NCBI RefSeq assembly: GCF_030382115.1
Contig: NZ_JAUDRJ010000003.1
Coordinates: 5,201,165-5,265,164 of the forward strand
Direction: 5' to 3'
Length of the DNA stretch: 64,000 nucleotides
Source: Nostoc sp. GT001
GTDB taxonomy: Bacteria; Cyanobacteriota; Cyanobacteriia; Cyanobacteriales; Nostocaceae
The notes beneath the pieces were generated by a model that was not told where the DNA came from, did no database searches, and saw only the letters and a list, made by a program, of their open reading frames with translations. Every line of letters begins with the position of its first letter. The first letter of the stretch is position 1. The position numbers and the translations under genes are program-made. Positions 8,389 through 17,154 of the stretch are shown one piece after another.

Positions 8389-9189
8389 TTACTCAGCGGC
8401 AAGTCTTACTTGTTCGATGGTTAAATTCAGTAATTGGGCAACCTCTTCCATCGACATACCACGAGCTAAGAACTGAGGTACAAGTTCAAGTTTTACTTGT
8501 TCTCGTCCTCGTTGTATTCCTTGTTCTAGTCCCTCTTGTTTAGCTTCTTGATAAACCCTAGTTTCTTCTAACTTAACTCCTAACATTGCCTCTACCTCTT
8601 CACGACTTAAGTTTGCGAATTTATAAACTGCAATTGTTGTGATTACATCTATTATCTCCTTCTTAGCCAAAACAGTTATCTGCTCTTGTTGCACCCGCTC
8701 AATTAAACGTTTCGCTTCCTGAACCATTTGAGTCTCTGAGGCAATAGTCAACAGCATCAAACTGATACCTACTTTGTACTCATCAGGACTACCTAACTCA
8801 TCTAAATAAATTCGTTGTACTTGAGAACTGTTCAGTAACGATCTATGAATAGTGGTGTTTTCCGGTTCCAAGCTGCGAGACTGTAAAATAATTACCCCGT
8901 ACCAGTCATCGTAAAGCGATGGGTTACGATACATATACAGCATGGATTCGGAGAAAAACCGATGGTACAGTAACTCATCCTTTTGGAATTGTACCTCAGC
9001 AAAAAAGATCGTCTGAGATGTTGCATCCGGTGGAGGTAAAAATACCCCATCAATCCGAAATGTTGGTTCTTTAACTTCAACTGATTCAAAGCGATAGCTA
9101 GCAGCTTCAGGCGGTGGTTGTTCTACTAACTCAAAAAACAATCCTGGGATACGCTTAAAAATTGTATAAAAAATTGCATCACGTCTCAC
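8389..9189 (-). CDS. Rpn-family/DUF2887 putative nuclease
   Basis: A 266-aa member of the cyanobacterial Rpn/PD-(D/E)XK group often annotated as 'putative transposase' or recombination-promoting nuclease. The start MRRDAIFYTIFK is typical, followed by the core DGVFLPP (Asp) and FAEVQFQKD, which supplies the E-x-Q/K part of the nuclease motif at about residues 66-72. The C-terminus is a charged helical tail (SREEVEAML, then EEVAQLLNLTIEQV). It sits 31 bp after the dynamin gene and on the same strand, splitting the GTPase/Hsp70 set. Members are multicopy and mobile-looking; a third, broken copy is at 57152-57997. Confidence 0.8.
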   Translation of the reverse strand: MRRDAIFYTIFKRIPGLFFELVEQPPPEAASYRFESVEVKEPTFRIDGVFLPPPDATSQTIFFAEVQFQKDELLYHRFFSESMLYMYRNPSLYDDWYGVIILQSRSLEPENTTIHRSLLNSSQVQRIYLDELGSPDEYKVGISLMLLTIASETQMVQEAKRLIERVQQEQITVLAKKEIIDVITTIAVYKFANLSREEVEAMLGVKLEETRVYQEAKQEGLEQGIQRGREQVKLELVPQFLARGMSMEEVAQLLNLTIEQVRLAAE

Positions 9190-9220
9190 AAATATATCCT
9201 CATATCTCTATGCGATCGCG

Positions 9221-11767
9221 TCATCTCAAATCCAAATCGTCTGAGGGAGAAACAGCCGCCATTTCAGAAATAATTTGCAACCAAGTAGGAATTTGGATCT
9301 CAGATGGCAATTCTCCAGCCGCCAAATATCTTAGCAAAGTTTCTTTTTTGGAAAGGTTTTGCAGACTAGGAATAATTTGATCTAAAATGCCTTCTAGTTC
9401 GTAATTAATTTGCTGATTAACTTCACTGACATACTGCACAAGATGAAGGCTGGCGCTAGCAGTAATTTCATCTCGCAGTCGCAGTACTAAAAGTTGGTGA
9501 TTGCTCGATCTGGGTAAGCCTTGGCTTTTCTCTGGTGCCCAATCAAAGATTTGACCGACGTTGTGTTTATCGTCTTGACGTGCTAGAGGAAAGATAATTT
9601 CGGGTGCAACGGTTTTGTCTTTACTACTGATTTCAGCGATAATTGCTTCTTTCCATTCGTTAGGGTCGCATCCTAGTAATAATTTATAAAAGAGATCGGC
9701 ATCTTCAAAACCAAATTTTTCTTCGATTTCTTGTTCCATTTCTGAGTGGAAAAATGCCTGCAATTGTTCGCGTTCTGGGGCTATATAATTTGATAATTGG
9801 CTCAACAAATCTACCACGGCTTGCTGGATGCGATCGCGGGCAAAATCTTCTACTTCTTTAACGGTTTTCTCAAATACTGGATAAAAATCATCACTCTTAG
9901 TCGGAAGGGAAGTATTTACGCGGTTTCCCCGATCGAATAATTTCCCAGCTGCACCTTTAGATTCTGCCAGAGCGATCGCTCCATTATTAGCTTTGTTGAA
10001 GAGTAGAGTCCACTGGTTCCAATTAAGTATTCTAAAGGTGAGTTCGTCTTTTACTACATCGCTGACAACAACACCGCGCCGATCTTTGAGTGGTTCTTTG
10101 CCGATATCTTTTTGAAAATTTCTGTAAATTTTATCTAAGCTTTCGACCACAAAGCGCAATTCTATAAAAGCCGGACTATCGCCTGTGGGGATACCTTGCT
10201 CGTGAATTTCATCTATGATGTCTTTCAAGTGATCTTGTTGCTGACTCACCACATCAGCAGCTCTTTTGGTATCTTCATGCAGTTGCTTCAAACCATGAGT
10301 AGCTACGTGAGTTTGAATCAATTCGCGCAGCTTACTAAGTCCGCCATCTTGACTAAAGTAACCCAACTGTCTACCCAAATAGCTACGGGTATTAGATTCT
10401 ATCAGCCGTTCACTTAATAGCTCCCATTTCTGTTGTAGCCGTTTAGACCTGTCTAGGTAATCAGGATAGTCTAGGTTAGCCAAAAATTCTGGTGAGCCAG
10501 CTTTGACTTTACTAGAACGTTTTGCCAATTCAGCTAATCCCAATAGTGGCGACAGTAAAACGATGCGGTCTTTTTGAGTTGTAAACGCAGCTGCACCGTC
10601 AATGGTAGTTTGCAGAACTTTGAGTTTTTGGAGAACCGTTTCCTCTTCTAAATGGCTATCTTCAATCAGATGGTCAAGTTCTCTTTCGCCACCCTCACTG
10701 TCTAGAGGTAGTTGATCGAAACGACCCACACCGACGAGAATTAAATCTTTCAGGTCTTGTCCCGGTCGCTGCTGCTGCATCATGGTGAAGATTTTATTGG
10801 CGCGATCGCTTCCGGGAGATTTACCATTTAGCAATACCAAAATTGTCTGTACTTCTGCCAATTCCCGCAGTGACAAGAAGGTATCCCTAGCCCCGGAATT
10901 AGCAGCCCCCAATCCGGGAAAATCAATGAGAATAAATTTAGCTGCGTCTGCAAAATCCCAAATTTCCCGTGAGATTTTGACATCGATATCGACGCGGCGG
11001 ATTAGTGGAAAGCTGTTTTGCAATAACTTTGTTGGTAGCCTCTGGGGTGGACTGGGTAATCTAATGTGCGCTGGCGGTAGATCCTCAAATTTCAGAGTTT
11101 GGATTGCCATTGGCTGCTCGACTAGCTGTAGCCCCTCGCGGGCGGTGATAGCATCAATCTGGTAGTGCCCACCACACATAACTTCCCCATAAGCTTGATA
11201 AGCCCGCAGGAATAATACCAACTCTCGGAGTAAATAACGCAGTTCTAAATTGTTACTGCTATTCCATGCTTCTTCACACCAGCCAATAATATCTGTGCCA
11301 GAGTTGAGTTTCGATACTGGTATCGGAGGAAGCCCCGCTGCTGTTGTTCGTTTATTGGCTTCCCCTAGCATGAAGCGTAGACACTCATGTACGCCTTCGT
11401 GAGAAAGATATTCTACCGTAAAGTTACTTAATTGCGTCGTTGTAAAATCGTCTTGCGGAATAATATGTATGGCGGTAACATTACCTGTAGTGGGGTTTTC
11501 ACTAACTGGCAAAGCATCTGCATATCCAATTAGACTGCCTAAAAGTAAGGTTTTTCCACTACTAAATTCTCCCATCACACCAATTTTGACAGGCGAAGTT
11601 GCCAGGTCTACAGTTTTCTGGGCAGCCGATCGCAAACGAAGAAGACAGTCATCAAGACTAGCTGGAACCCAATCTTCTTCTTTAGAAGGGTACTGGGGCA
11701 CAGAATCTATCTTTCGGAGGATGAATTCGCCGTACTCCTTAAAACGGCCCAGTTTATCTGGTTCCAT
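9221..11767 (-). CDS. Dynamin-like large GTPase
   Basis: An 848-aa protein with a dynamin-type G domain: G1 loop GEFSSGKT (residues 66-73), a threonine-rich switch I region (NPTTGNVT) and G3 motif DFPGLG (about 281). The G4 position is unusual, GRFD after LILVGV. The rest is long helical segments expected to form a stalk. Bacterial dynamin-like proteins bind and remodel membranes. The ATG at 11767 is preferred because GGCGGA lies nine bases upstream; an earlier ATG at 11788 has no such site. It heads the minus-strand set with the Hsp70-like ATPase and the helical protein. SrfC-type proteins are also large putative P-loop proteins, which supports the SrfABC comparison without proving it. Confidence 0.85.
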   Translation of the reverse strand: MEPDKLGRFKEYGEFILRKIDSVPQYPSKEEDWVPASLDDCLLRLRSAAQKTVDLATSPVKIGVMGEFSSGKTLLLGSLIGYADALPVSENPTTGNVTAIHIIPQDDFTTTQLSNFTVEYLSHEGVHECLRFMLGEANKRTTAAGLPPIPVSKLNSGTDIIGWCEEAWNSSNNLELRYLLRELVLFLRAYQAYGEVMCGGHYQIDAITAREGLQLVEQPMAIQTLKFEDLPPAHIRLPSPPQRLPTKLLQNSFPLIRRVDIDVKISREIWDFADAAKFILIDFPGLGAANSGARDTFLSLRELAEVQTILVLLNGKSPGSDRANKIFTMMQQQRPGQDLKDLILVGVGRFDQLPLDSEGGERELDHLIEDSHLEEETVLQKLKVLQTTIDGAAAFTTQKDRIVLLSPLLGLAELAKRSSKVKAGSPEFLANLDYPDYLDRSKRLQQKWELLSERLIESNTRSYLGRQLGYFSQDGGLSKLRELIQTHVATHGLKQLHEDTKRAADVVSQQQDHLKDIIDEIHEQGIPTGDSPAFIELRFVVESLDKIYRNFQKDIGKEPLKDRRGVVVSDVVKDELTFRILNWNQWTLLFNKANNGAIALAESKGAAGKLFDRGNRVNTSLPTKSDDFYPVFEKTVKEVEDFARDRIQQAVVDLLSQLSNYIAPEREQLQAFFHSEMEQEIEEKFGFEDADLFYKLLLGCDPNEWKEAIIAEISSKDKTVAPEIIFPLARQDDKHNVGQIFDWAPEKSQGLPRSSNHQLLVLRLRDEITASASLHLVQYVSEVNQQINYELEGILDQIIPSLQNLSKKETLLRYLAAGELPSEIQIPTWLQIISEMAAVSPSDDLDLR

Positions 11768-11891
11768 AAAGTAGTTTCCGCCTAACATTAATTTCTGTGA
11801 GCTTTATAACACATAAAATGCGATTACCAGGCATTGTTACAACCAGTTGATATCACATTTAGCATTTCTCTCATTTAATTTGTGATTTTGC

Positions 11892-12056
11892 TATAGCAAT
11901 CCTAAATCAAACGCGCAGATATGTTCTCTTTTTCTTAGCATACTTCTTACAAGATACTGTGCGTAACCCTACGAGGAAGCAAGCTATATGTAGTATCTTG
12001 TAGAGAGACAGTTCGTCATCACCTAGATTTATCATCACTCAGATAGGATTGCTATA
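11892..12056. mobile_element. MITE-like element with 13-bp terminal inverted repeats
   Basis: TATAGCAATCCTA at 11892-11904 is exactly inverted at 12044-12056, bounding 165 bp without coding capacity. An inner inverted pair (TACAAGATACT and AGTATCTTGTA) strengthens the hairpin. Similar ends (ATAGCAATCCT) recur near 56044, which suggests a dispersed non-autonomous family. It lies about 125 bp upstream of the dynamin start. Confidence 0.7.
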
Positions 12057-12704
12057 TAAAGCATTTTGACTAGTCAAGACTGTTTTGAAAAATTGGGTTT
12101 TGTTGGGAACAATAAAAAAGAATACATTCATCATTATCTAAAATTACAAATACATAAAGTTGGTTTTTATACAACTAATCAGATAATGACTGCTTAATAC
12201 AGATGTGACTCTAAAACTCTTTTATACCCCCTGATTTTAAGCAAGATAGATCCATCAGCCAGATTTTAATTCATGCTGAATTCTTCTTGATAAAAAATCA
12301 ATATTTATTTTGGATAAAATTCTTGATTATTGTGAATTTCTTATAAAGATGTAAATGCCTTACAGAGAATCATATAGTTTCCGTAAAGCTAAATCAGGTT
12401 TTTGAGCAATGCACTTACATAGCTAAGATGAATTTATCAGTGATTTTAAAAATAAACAAAGTCAAAGAAGCTTCCTGATATATAGATAGTTTAAATTTCA
12501 CAAAAAATGCTGAAGTTAATCTTAATGATAACTTCAGCATTTTTTCAATTTATTTACAGTAAAAGAGGAATTGCTGGGCATATAAAAATAAATAAAGTAT
12601 TAAGATAATTAGCAGGTTGGCATAAACAAGATTATATCCATGTATTAAGAAATCGTATTTTCAGCATATTACCTTAATAATTTAGGCAGAGCAGGCAGGC
12701 AAAA
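12057..12704. other. Gene-free upstream region of the histidine kinase
   Basis: About 650 bp of AT-rich DNA with no convincing reading frame. The only clear structure is the hairpin at 12503-12545. Promoters for the dynamin set (leftward) and the kinase (rightward) must lie in this region or the neighbouring MITE, but no box could be assigned with confidence. Confidence 0.6.
12503..12545. terminator. Perfect hairpin with A- and T-tracts in a gene-free region
   Basis: A 16-bp perfect stem (AAAAATGCTGAAGTTA and its complement) with a 10-base loop ends in TTTTTT, a classic Rho-independent terminator that reads in both directions. No annotated gene ends here, so it may close a small RNA or an unseen short transcript. 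Confidence 0.65.
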
Positions 12705-15700
12705 GTGTTTTCTAAAAAGGTGCAGAGCTACGTTAAACAAATCATAGTTGAAGAGGAAGAAATACAACAGGATGAAAAAGTATTCTGCCAGCAGGCGGAT
12801 ATTGCTCCTCTGATGATTTGGATGTCTGGATGCAATGCACTTTATTGTTACTTCAATTCTAATTGGCTGAAATTTACTGGAACACATCTCACAAAAGCCG
12901 CGTCTGCATCTGCGCTAGAAGAGGAAATAGGCAATATTTGGACTGGCAGCGTCCATCCAGAAGATAGACAGCGATGCGAAGATATATACCTGAGAGCATT
13001 TGCGACGTATGATTCCTTCCAGAGGCAATATCGTCTGCGTGGTGCTGATGGCGAATATCGCTGGATTTTAGATACAGCCGCGCCACGATTTGCGGCAGAT
13101 GGTAGCTTTGTTGGTTACATCGGTTATTGTATCGATTTAACAGGAGTGCCGATAGGGATCAGCCAACCTTCCTTAACAGAAAGCTACTCGCTGTCTACAA
13201 ATTCTTCTCGTCGCCTACGTAAAATTACAGATAGAGAACGGGCGACAGAATTAGCAAAAGCATTAGAGCAACTGCAAACTGAAATTCGCAAACGCCAAGC
13301 AGTTGAAGCGCAGTTACGCCAAAAAACATCAGAATTTGCTGCGATTTTGCAAGTACTTCCTGATTCATACTTTCGTCTCGATGCTGATGGAAGTATTTTG
13401 GATTACAAGCCAGGATTGATAGAGAGTCTGTATATTCTACCAGGAGATTGTCAGGGCAAGAGTTTGCGAGAATGCTTACCAACTGCTGTAGGCGATCGCT
13501 TCGATCAAGCAATAAATCAAGTATTTGAAACTCAATATGAAGTTAGTTTTGAATATACCTTACCGTTACCGGAAGAAAATAATAATTTTGAAGCTAGATT
13601 ATTACCATTACCAGACCAGCAAATCATAGTTTTGCTCCGCGACACCAGCGACAACATTCAAGCAGCCTTAATAGAAAGTGATGCCAAGTTCCGCAGCATT
13701 GTAGAAAATGCCAACAACGTTATTTTTGCGCTGACACTTGAAGGAATATTTTCCTATGTTTCTCCTAACTGGACTGAGATTTTTGGGCATGAGGTTGCAG
13801 AGGTTGAAGGCAAATCTTTTATTCCCTTTATACATCCTGACGATGTGCATATCTGTGCCGACTATTTCCAAAGAATTTTGACAACAGGCAAGAAACAAAA
13901 GGCGATTGAATATCGAGTAAAACACAAGAATGGTAGTTGGCGATGGCATACAAGCAACTCATCTGTTATTAGAGACGCCAATGGTAATGTTGTAAACTTC
14001 GTTGGTATTTGCTATGACACCACTGACCGTAAAGAAGCAGAAGTAGCTCTAGCAGAACGAGCGCGTTTAGCAAATTTTCGTGCTGATGTAGACGCGGCGT
14101 TGACGCAGAGTGACAGCTTACAGAATATGATGCGCCGCTGCACTGACGCCTTAGTTGAACATCTTGATGCAGCCTTTGCTCGCATCTGGACGCTAAACAA
14201 ACAAGACAATATATTAGAGTTGCAAGTCAGTTCTGGGATGTACACCCATATCAATGGGCCACATAAATGTGTGCCAGTCGGTCAATTCAAAATTGGTTTG
14301 ATTGCCGAAGAGGGCAAACCCCACTTAACTAACTCTGTGCAGACAGATCCCCGCGTTGGTAACAAAGAGTGGGCACAGCGAGAGGGTATGATCGCCTTTG
14401 CTGGCTATCCCTTGATTGTTGAAGATGAAATTGTAGGGGTGATAGCCATGTTTGCCCGCCAAACAATCACAGAATCAACTTTCACAGCACTGGAATTTGC
14501 CGCCCAAGAGATTGCCATTGGCATCAAGCGCAAACAAGCAGAAATTGCACTCAGAGAAAGCGCCCAACGAGAAGCACTCCTCAATCGTCTTTCTAATCAG
14601 ATTCGAGCTTCTTTGGATCTCAATCACATTGTAGAAACCGCAGTGCAGGAGATTCACAACTTATTCCAGATCGATCGCTGCGCCTTCCTTTGGTATCGTC
14701 AAGACGCTGATGTACCATACTGGGAAAGAGTCTATGAGGCAAAAAGTTCTTTTTTACCCTGTATACTTAACCAACAAGAAGCGACTCATGCCGAAATCAA
14801 ACTAATCGCAGCTAAAACCTTGAACGGAGAAATCATCCGCATTGATGATACTGAGACTGTGGACGATTCTATAGCACAGCAATTTTTGCAGGATTTTGGT
14901 TTCACTGCCTTTATGTCGCTACCCGTACATACCCAATCTGGCGAAATTGGTGCATTTAGCTGTGGTTATTGTAGTGGCTTTCGCCCTTGGTTGAACAACG
15001 AAGTAGAATTACTACAAGCAGTTACAGTTCAACTAGCGATCGCCATTGACCAAGCTAAACTTTATACCCAAAGTCGCATCACTGCCCAAACTGCCCAAGA
15101 CAAAGCCCAGCAACTAGAAGCAGCGCTGCTAGAACTTCAACAAACTCAAGCGCAACTGATTCAAACTGAAAAAATGTCCAGTTTAGGACAATTGGTTGCA
15201 GGCATTGCCCACGAAATCAATAATCCCGTCAATTTCATCTACGGCAATATTAGCCACGCCAATGAATATACTAAGGATTTGCTGCACTTAATAGAACTTT
15301 ATCAACAGAGTTACTGCCCACCAACACCAGAGATTGATCGACAAATCAATACCATTGATTTAGACTTTCTCCGGCAAGATTTGCCCAAAATCTTGGAGTC
15401 TATGAAGATGGGAGCCGAACGCATTCGGCAGATTGTCCTATCTTTACGCAATTTTTCTCGTCTTGATGAAGACGGTACAAAAGCAGTAGATATTCATCAA
15501 GGTATGGATAGCACCTTGCTGTTGTTGCAAAATCGCCTAAAAGCCAAACCAGGACATCCCGAAATCCAAGTTATCCGAGACTATGGCAACCTACCACCAG
15601 TAGTGTGTCACGCTGGACAAATGAATCAAGTGTTTATGAATCTGTTGACAAATGCGATCGATGTTTTAGAAGAGTCATACCCTGCGGGAAGGCGAAACGC

Positions 15701-16025
15701 CCATGTCATTAGTCATCTGTCATTAGTAAATAACACTACACAAATGACTTTTCCACAAATTCGCATTCGCACCCTCATCCAAGAAGACCATGTAATCATT
15801 AGCGTTGCCGACAATGGCCCAGGCATGACAGAGGAAGTACGCAAACGTTTATTTGACCCCTTCTTCACTACAAAACCTGTGGGTAAAGGCACGGGTATGG
15901 GATTATCAATTAGCTATCAAATTGTTGTCCAAAAACACGGTGGGCAAATCCAGTGTATTTCATCGCCAGGAGAAGGTGCTGAGTTTGTTGTGATGATTCC
16001 ACTAAAGCAGGAACCCTCAACGTAG
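12705..16025 (+). CDS. Multi-sensor PAS/GAF histidine kinase
   Basis: A 1106-aa cytosolic sensor kinase, without membrane segments. In order: a PAS domain (about 25-145), a coiled linker, a second PAS (205-310), a third PAS with PAC motif (320-440), a GAF (460-600), a second GAF (620-790), a coiled coil, a HisKA H-box with the phosphoacceptor in GIAHEINNPVNF (about residue 836), and HATPase_c with the N box (NLLTNAIDVLEE), DNGPGM, FDPFFTTKPVGKGTGMGLS. The start is GTG at 12705. No response regulator is adjacent, so it is an orphan kinase. Between the N box and G1 box, DNA at about 15690-15753 looks like an inserted GTCATTAGTCAT-type repeat, kept in frame. The signal is unknown; GAF domains here lack an obvious bilin-type Cys context. 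Confidence 0.92.
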   Translation: MFSKKVQSYVKQIIVEEEEIQQDEKVFCQQADIAPLMIWMSGCNALYCYFNSNWLKFTGTHLTKAASASALEEEIGNIWTGSVHPEDRQRCEDIYLRAFATYDSFQRQYRLRGADGEYRWILDTAAPRFAADGSFVGYIGYCIDLTGVPIGISQPSLTESYSLSTNSSRRLRKITDRERATELAKALEQLQTEIRKRQAVEAQLRQKTSEFAAILQVLPDSYFRLDADGSILDYKPGLIESLYILPGDCQGKSLRECLPTAVGDRFDQAINQVFETQYEVSFEYTLPLPEENNNFEARLLPLPDQQIIVLLRDTSDNIQAALIESDAKFRSIVENANNVIFALTLEGIFSYVSPNWTEIFGHEVAEVEGKSFIPFIHPDDVHICADYFQRILTTGKKQKAIEYRVKHKNGSWRWHTSNSSVIRDANGNVVNFVGICYDTTDRKEAEVALAERARLANFRADVDAALTQSDSLQNMMRRCTDALVEHLDAAFARIWTLNKQDNILELQVSSGMYTHINGPHKCVPVGQFKIGLIAEEGKPHLTNSVQTDPRVGNKEWAQREGMIAFAGYPLIVEDEIVGVIAMFARQTITESTFTALEFAAQEIAIGIKRKQAEIALRESAQREALLNRLSNQIRASLDLNHIVETAVQEIHNLFQIDRCAFLWYRQDADVPYWERVYEAKSSFLPCILNQQEATHAEIKLIAAKTLNGEIIRIDDTETVDDSIAQQFLQDFGFTAFMSLPVHTQSGEIGAFSCGYCSGFRPWLNNEVELLQAVTVQLAIAIDQAKLYTQSRITAQTAQDKAQQLEAALLELQQTQAQLIQTEKMSSLGQLVAGIAHEINNPVNFIYGNISHANEYTKDLLHLIELYQQSYCPPTPEIDRQINTIDLDFLRQDLPKILESMKMGAERIRQIVLSLRNFSRLDEDGTKAVDIHQGMDSTLLLLQNRLKAKPGHPEIQVIRDYGNLPPVVCHAGQMNQVFMNLLTNAIDVLEESYPAGRRNAHVISHLSLVNNTTQMTFPQIRIRTLIQEDHVIISVADNGPGMTEEVRKRLFDPFFTTKPVGKGTGMGLSISYQIVVQKHGGQIQCISSPGEGAEFVVMIPLKQEPST
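15690..15753. repeat. STRR-type insertion inside the kinase ATPase domain
   Basis: The stretch around GTCATTAGTCATCTGTCATT resembles the non-coding GTCATTTGTCATTTG repeats seen at 42535-42625 and 61310. It is translated as a Ser/His/Asn/Thr-rich segment between the N and G1 boxes, where kinases usually have a short loop. Confidence 0.6.
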
Positions 16026-16079
16026 ATACAGCAGTTTGCTTTTTAAGTGAGGTACAAAACGCAAAGCTCACACATCAGA

Positions 16080-16290
16080 TATAAAAATAGGACTTACGCA
16101 AAAACCCTCTTAAACTCTCATTTCTCCGTGACCTCTGTGTCCTCTGTGGTAGCCTTCGGCAAGCCGCTTCTCTACTGTAGTATGGGCAATTAGATTGGAA
16201 AAACCTTGTAATCGTAGTACTATTTTTGCGTAGGTGTAATCTAACCAAGGCGATGTCTACGACTGTGTTAGATTACGCACTTTACAGAAA
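16080..16290. repeat. Dispersed repeat remnants between kinase and cyclase genes
   Basis: The segment contains CTCCGTGACCTCTGTGTCCTCTGTGG-like and GGCAAGCCGCTTCTC-like pieces common in intergenic cyanobacterial DNA, plus GCGATGTCTACGACTG at 16251-16266, a part of the small palindrome family. An imperfect inverted pair (GTGTAATCTAAC and GTTAGATTACGC) flanks it. No gene is visible. Confidence 0.5.
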
Positions 16291-16322
16291 ATCCCTGAGT
16301 ACAAATAAAATAGAAGGCTGGG

Positions 16323-17045
16323 ATGATACAACCCCAAAGTCAAAATAGTATCACCTACACACGCGTTATCCACCTAAGTCATGTAATTGACATAGATATT
16401 CCCCAATGGTCTGGAGATCCCACAGTAGAATTTGAAACTGTGGTTGAACTAAATAATGATGGCTATTACCTGCGGCGTTTCTCCTTGGGGGAACATAGTG
16501 CTACCCATATCAATGCTCCTAACAGTTTTCATAGTTCTGCTTTGGGAATTGACCAATACCCAGCCCAGTCTTTGGTTGTACCAGCGGTGGTCATAAATAT
16601 TTGCCAAGCTACAGCAGTTAATTCTGATTATGCCCTGACTATTGCTGATGTTTTGGCTTGGGAAGCAGAATACGGTGAAATTTCTCCTGGCTGCGTAGTT
16701 TTACTGAATACTGGTTGGCAAAAAAAGTGGTTTGACAAGAGTGCATTCCTCAATCATGATGCTCAAGGGATTCCCCACTTTCCCGGATTTGGCAGCGATG
16801 CAACTCAATTTTTACTTGATAAACGGCACATTGCTGGAGTAGGAATTGATACGCATGGTGTAGACCCAGGACAGGATAACAGTTTTACGATTAACCGCCT
16901 AGTTTTAGAACAACCGCGCATTGTGTTAGAGAATCTGACAAATTTGGATCAACTGCCACCTAAAGGTACTACTCTAGCGATCGCACCTCTAAGATTACGT
17001 GGTGGTTCTGGTTCTCCTGTGGGAGTATTGGCCTTCGTGCCTTAA
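16323..17045 (+). CDS. Cyclase-family metal-dependent hydrolase (kynurenine formamidase-like)
   Basis: A 240-aa member of the cyclase family PF04199, which includes KynB-type N-formylkynurenine formamidases and isatin hydrolases. The metal-binding signature HxxTHxxxPxxF is seen as HSATHINAPNSF, with DIPQWSGDPTVEF upstream, and a second conserved piece DTHGVDPGQD near residue 179. It is probably cytosolic. An aldehyde dehydrogenase follows after 109 bp on the same strand, suggesting a short catabolic or detoxification unit. The substrate cannot be decided; no other kynurenine-pathway gene is in the window. Confidence 0.8.
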   Translation: MIQPQSQNSITYTRVIHLSHVIDIDIPQWSGDPTVEFETVVELNNDGYYLRRFSLGEHSATHINAPNSFHSSALGIDQYPAQSLVVPAVVINICQATAVNSDYALTIADVLAWEAEYGEISPGCVVLLNTGWQKKWFDKSAFLNHDAQGIPHFPGFGSDATQFLLDKRHIAGVGIDTHGVDPGQDNSFTINRLVLEQPRIVLENLTNLDQLPPKGTTLAIAPLRLRGGSGSPVGVLAFVP

Positions 17046-17154
17046 TTTTTATATCGATATTTGCTTATCGCGCCAATTTCATAAACTTGAGGATAACCTA
17101 GAAAGCAAGCAAACTTAATACACAAGTTTCAGTGGATCATCGGAGATTTTCAAA

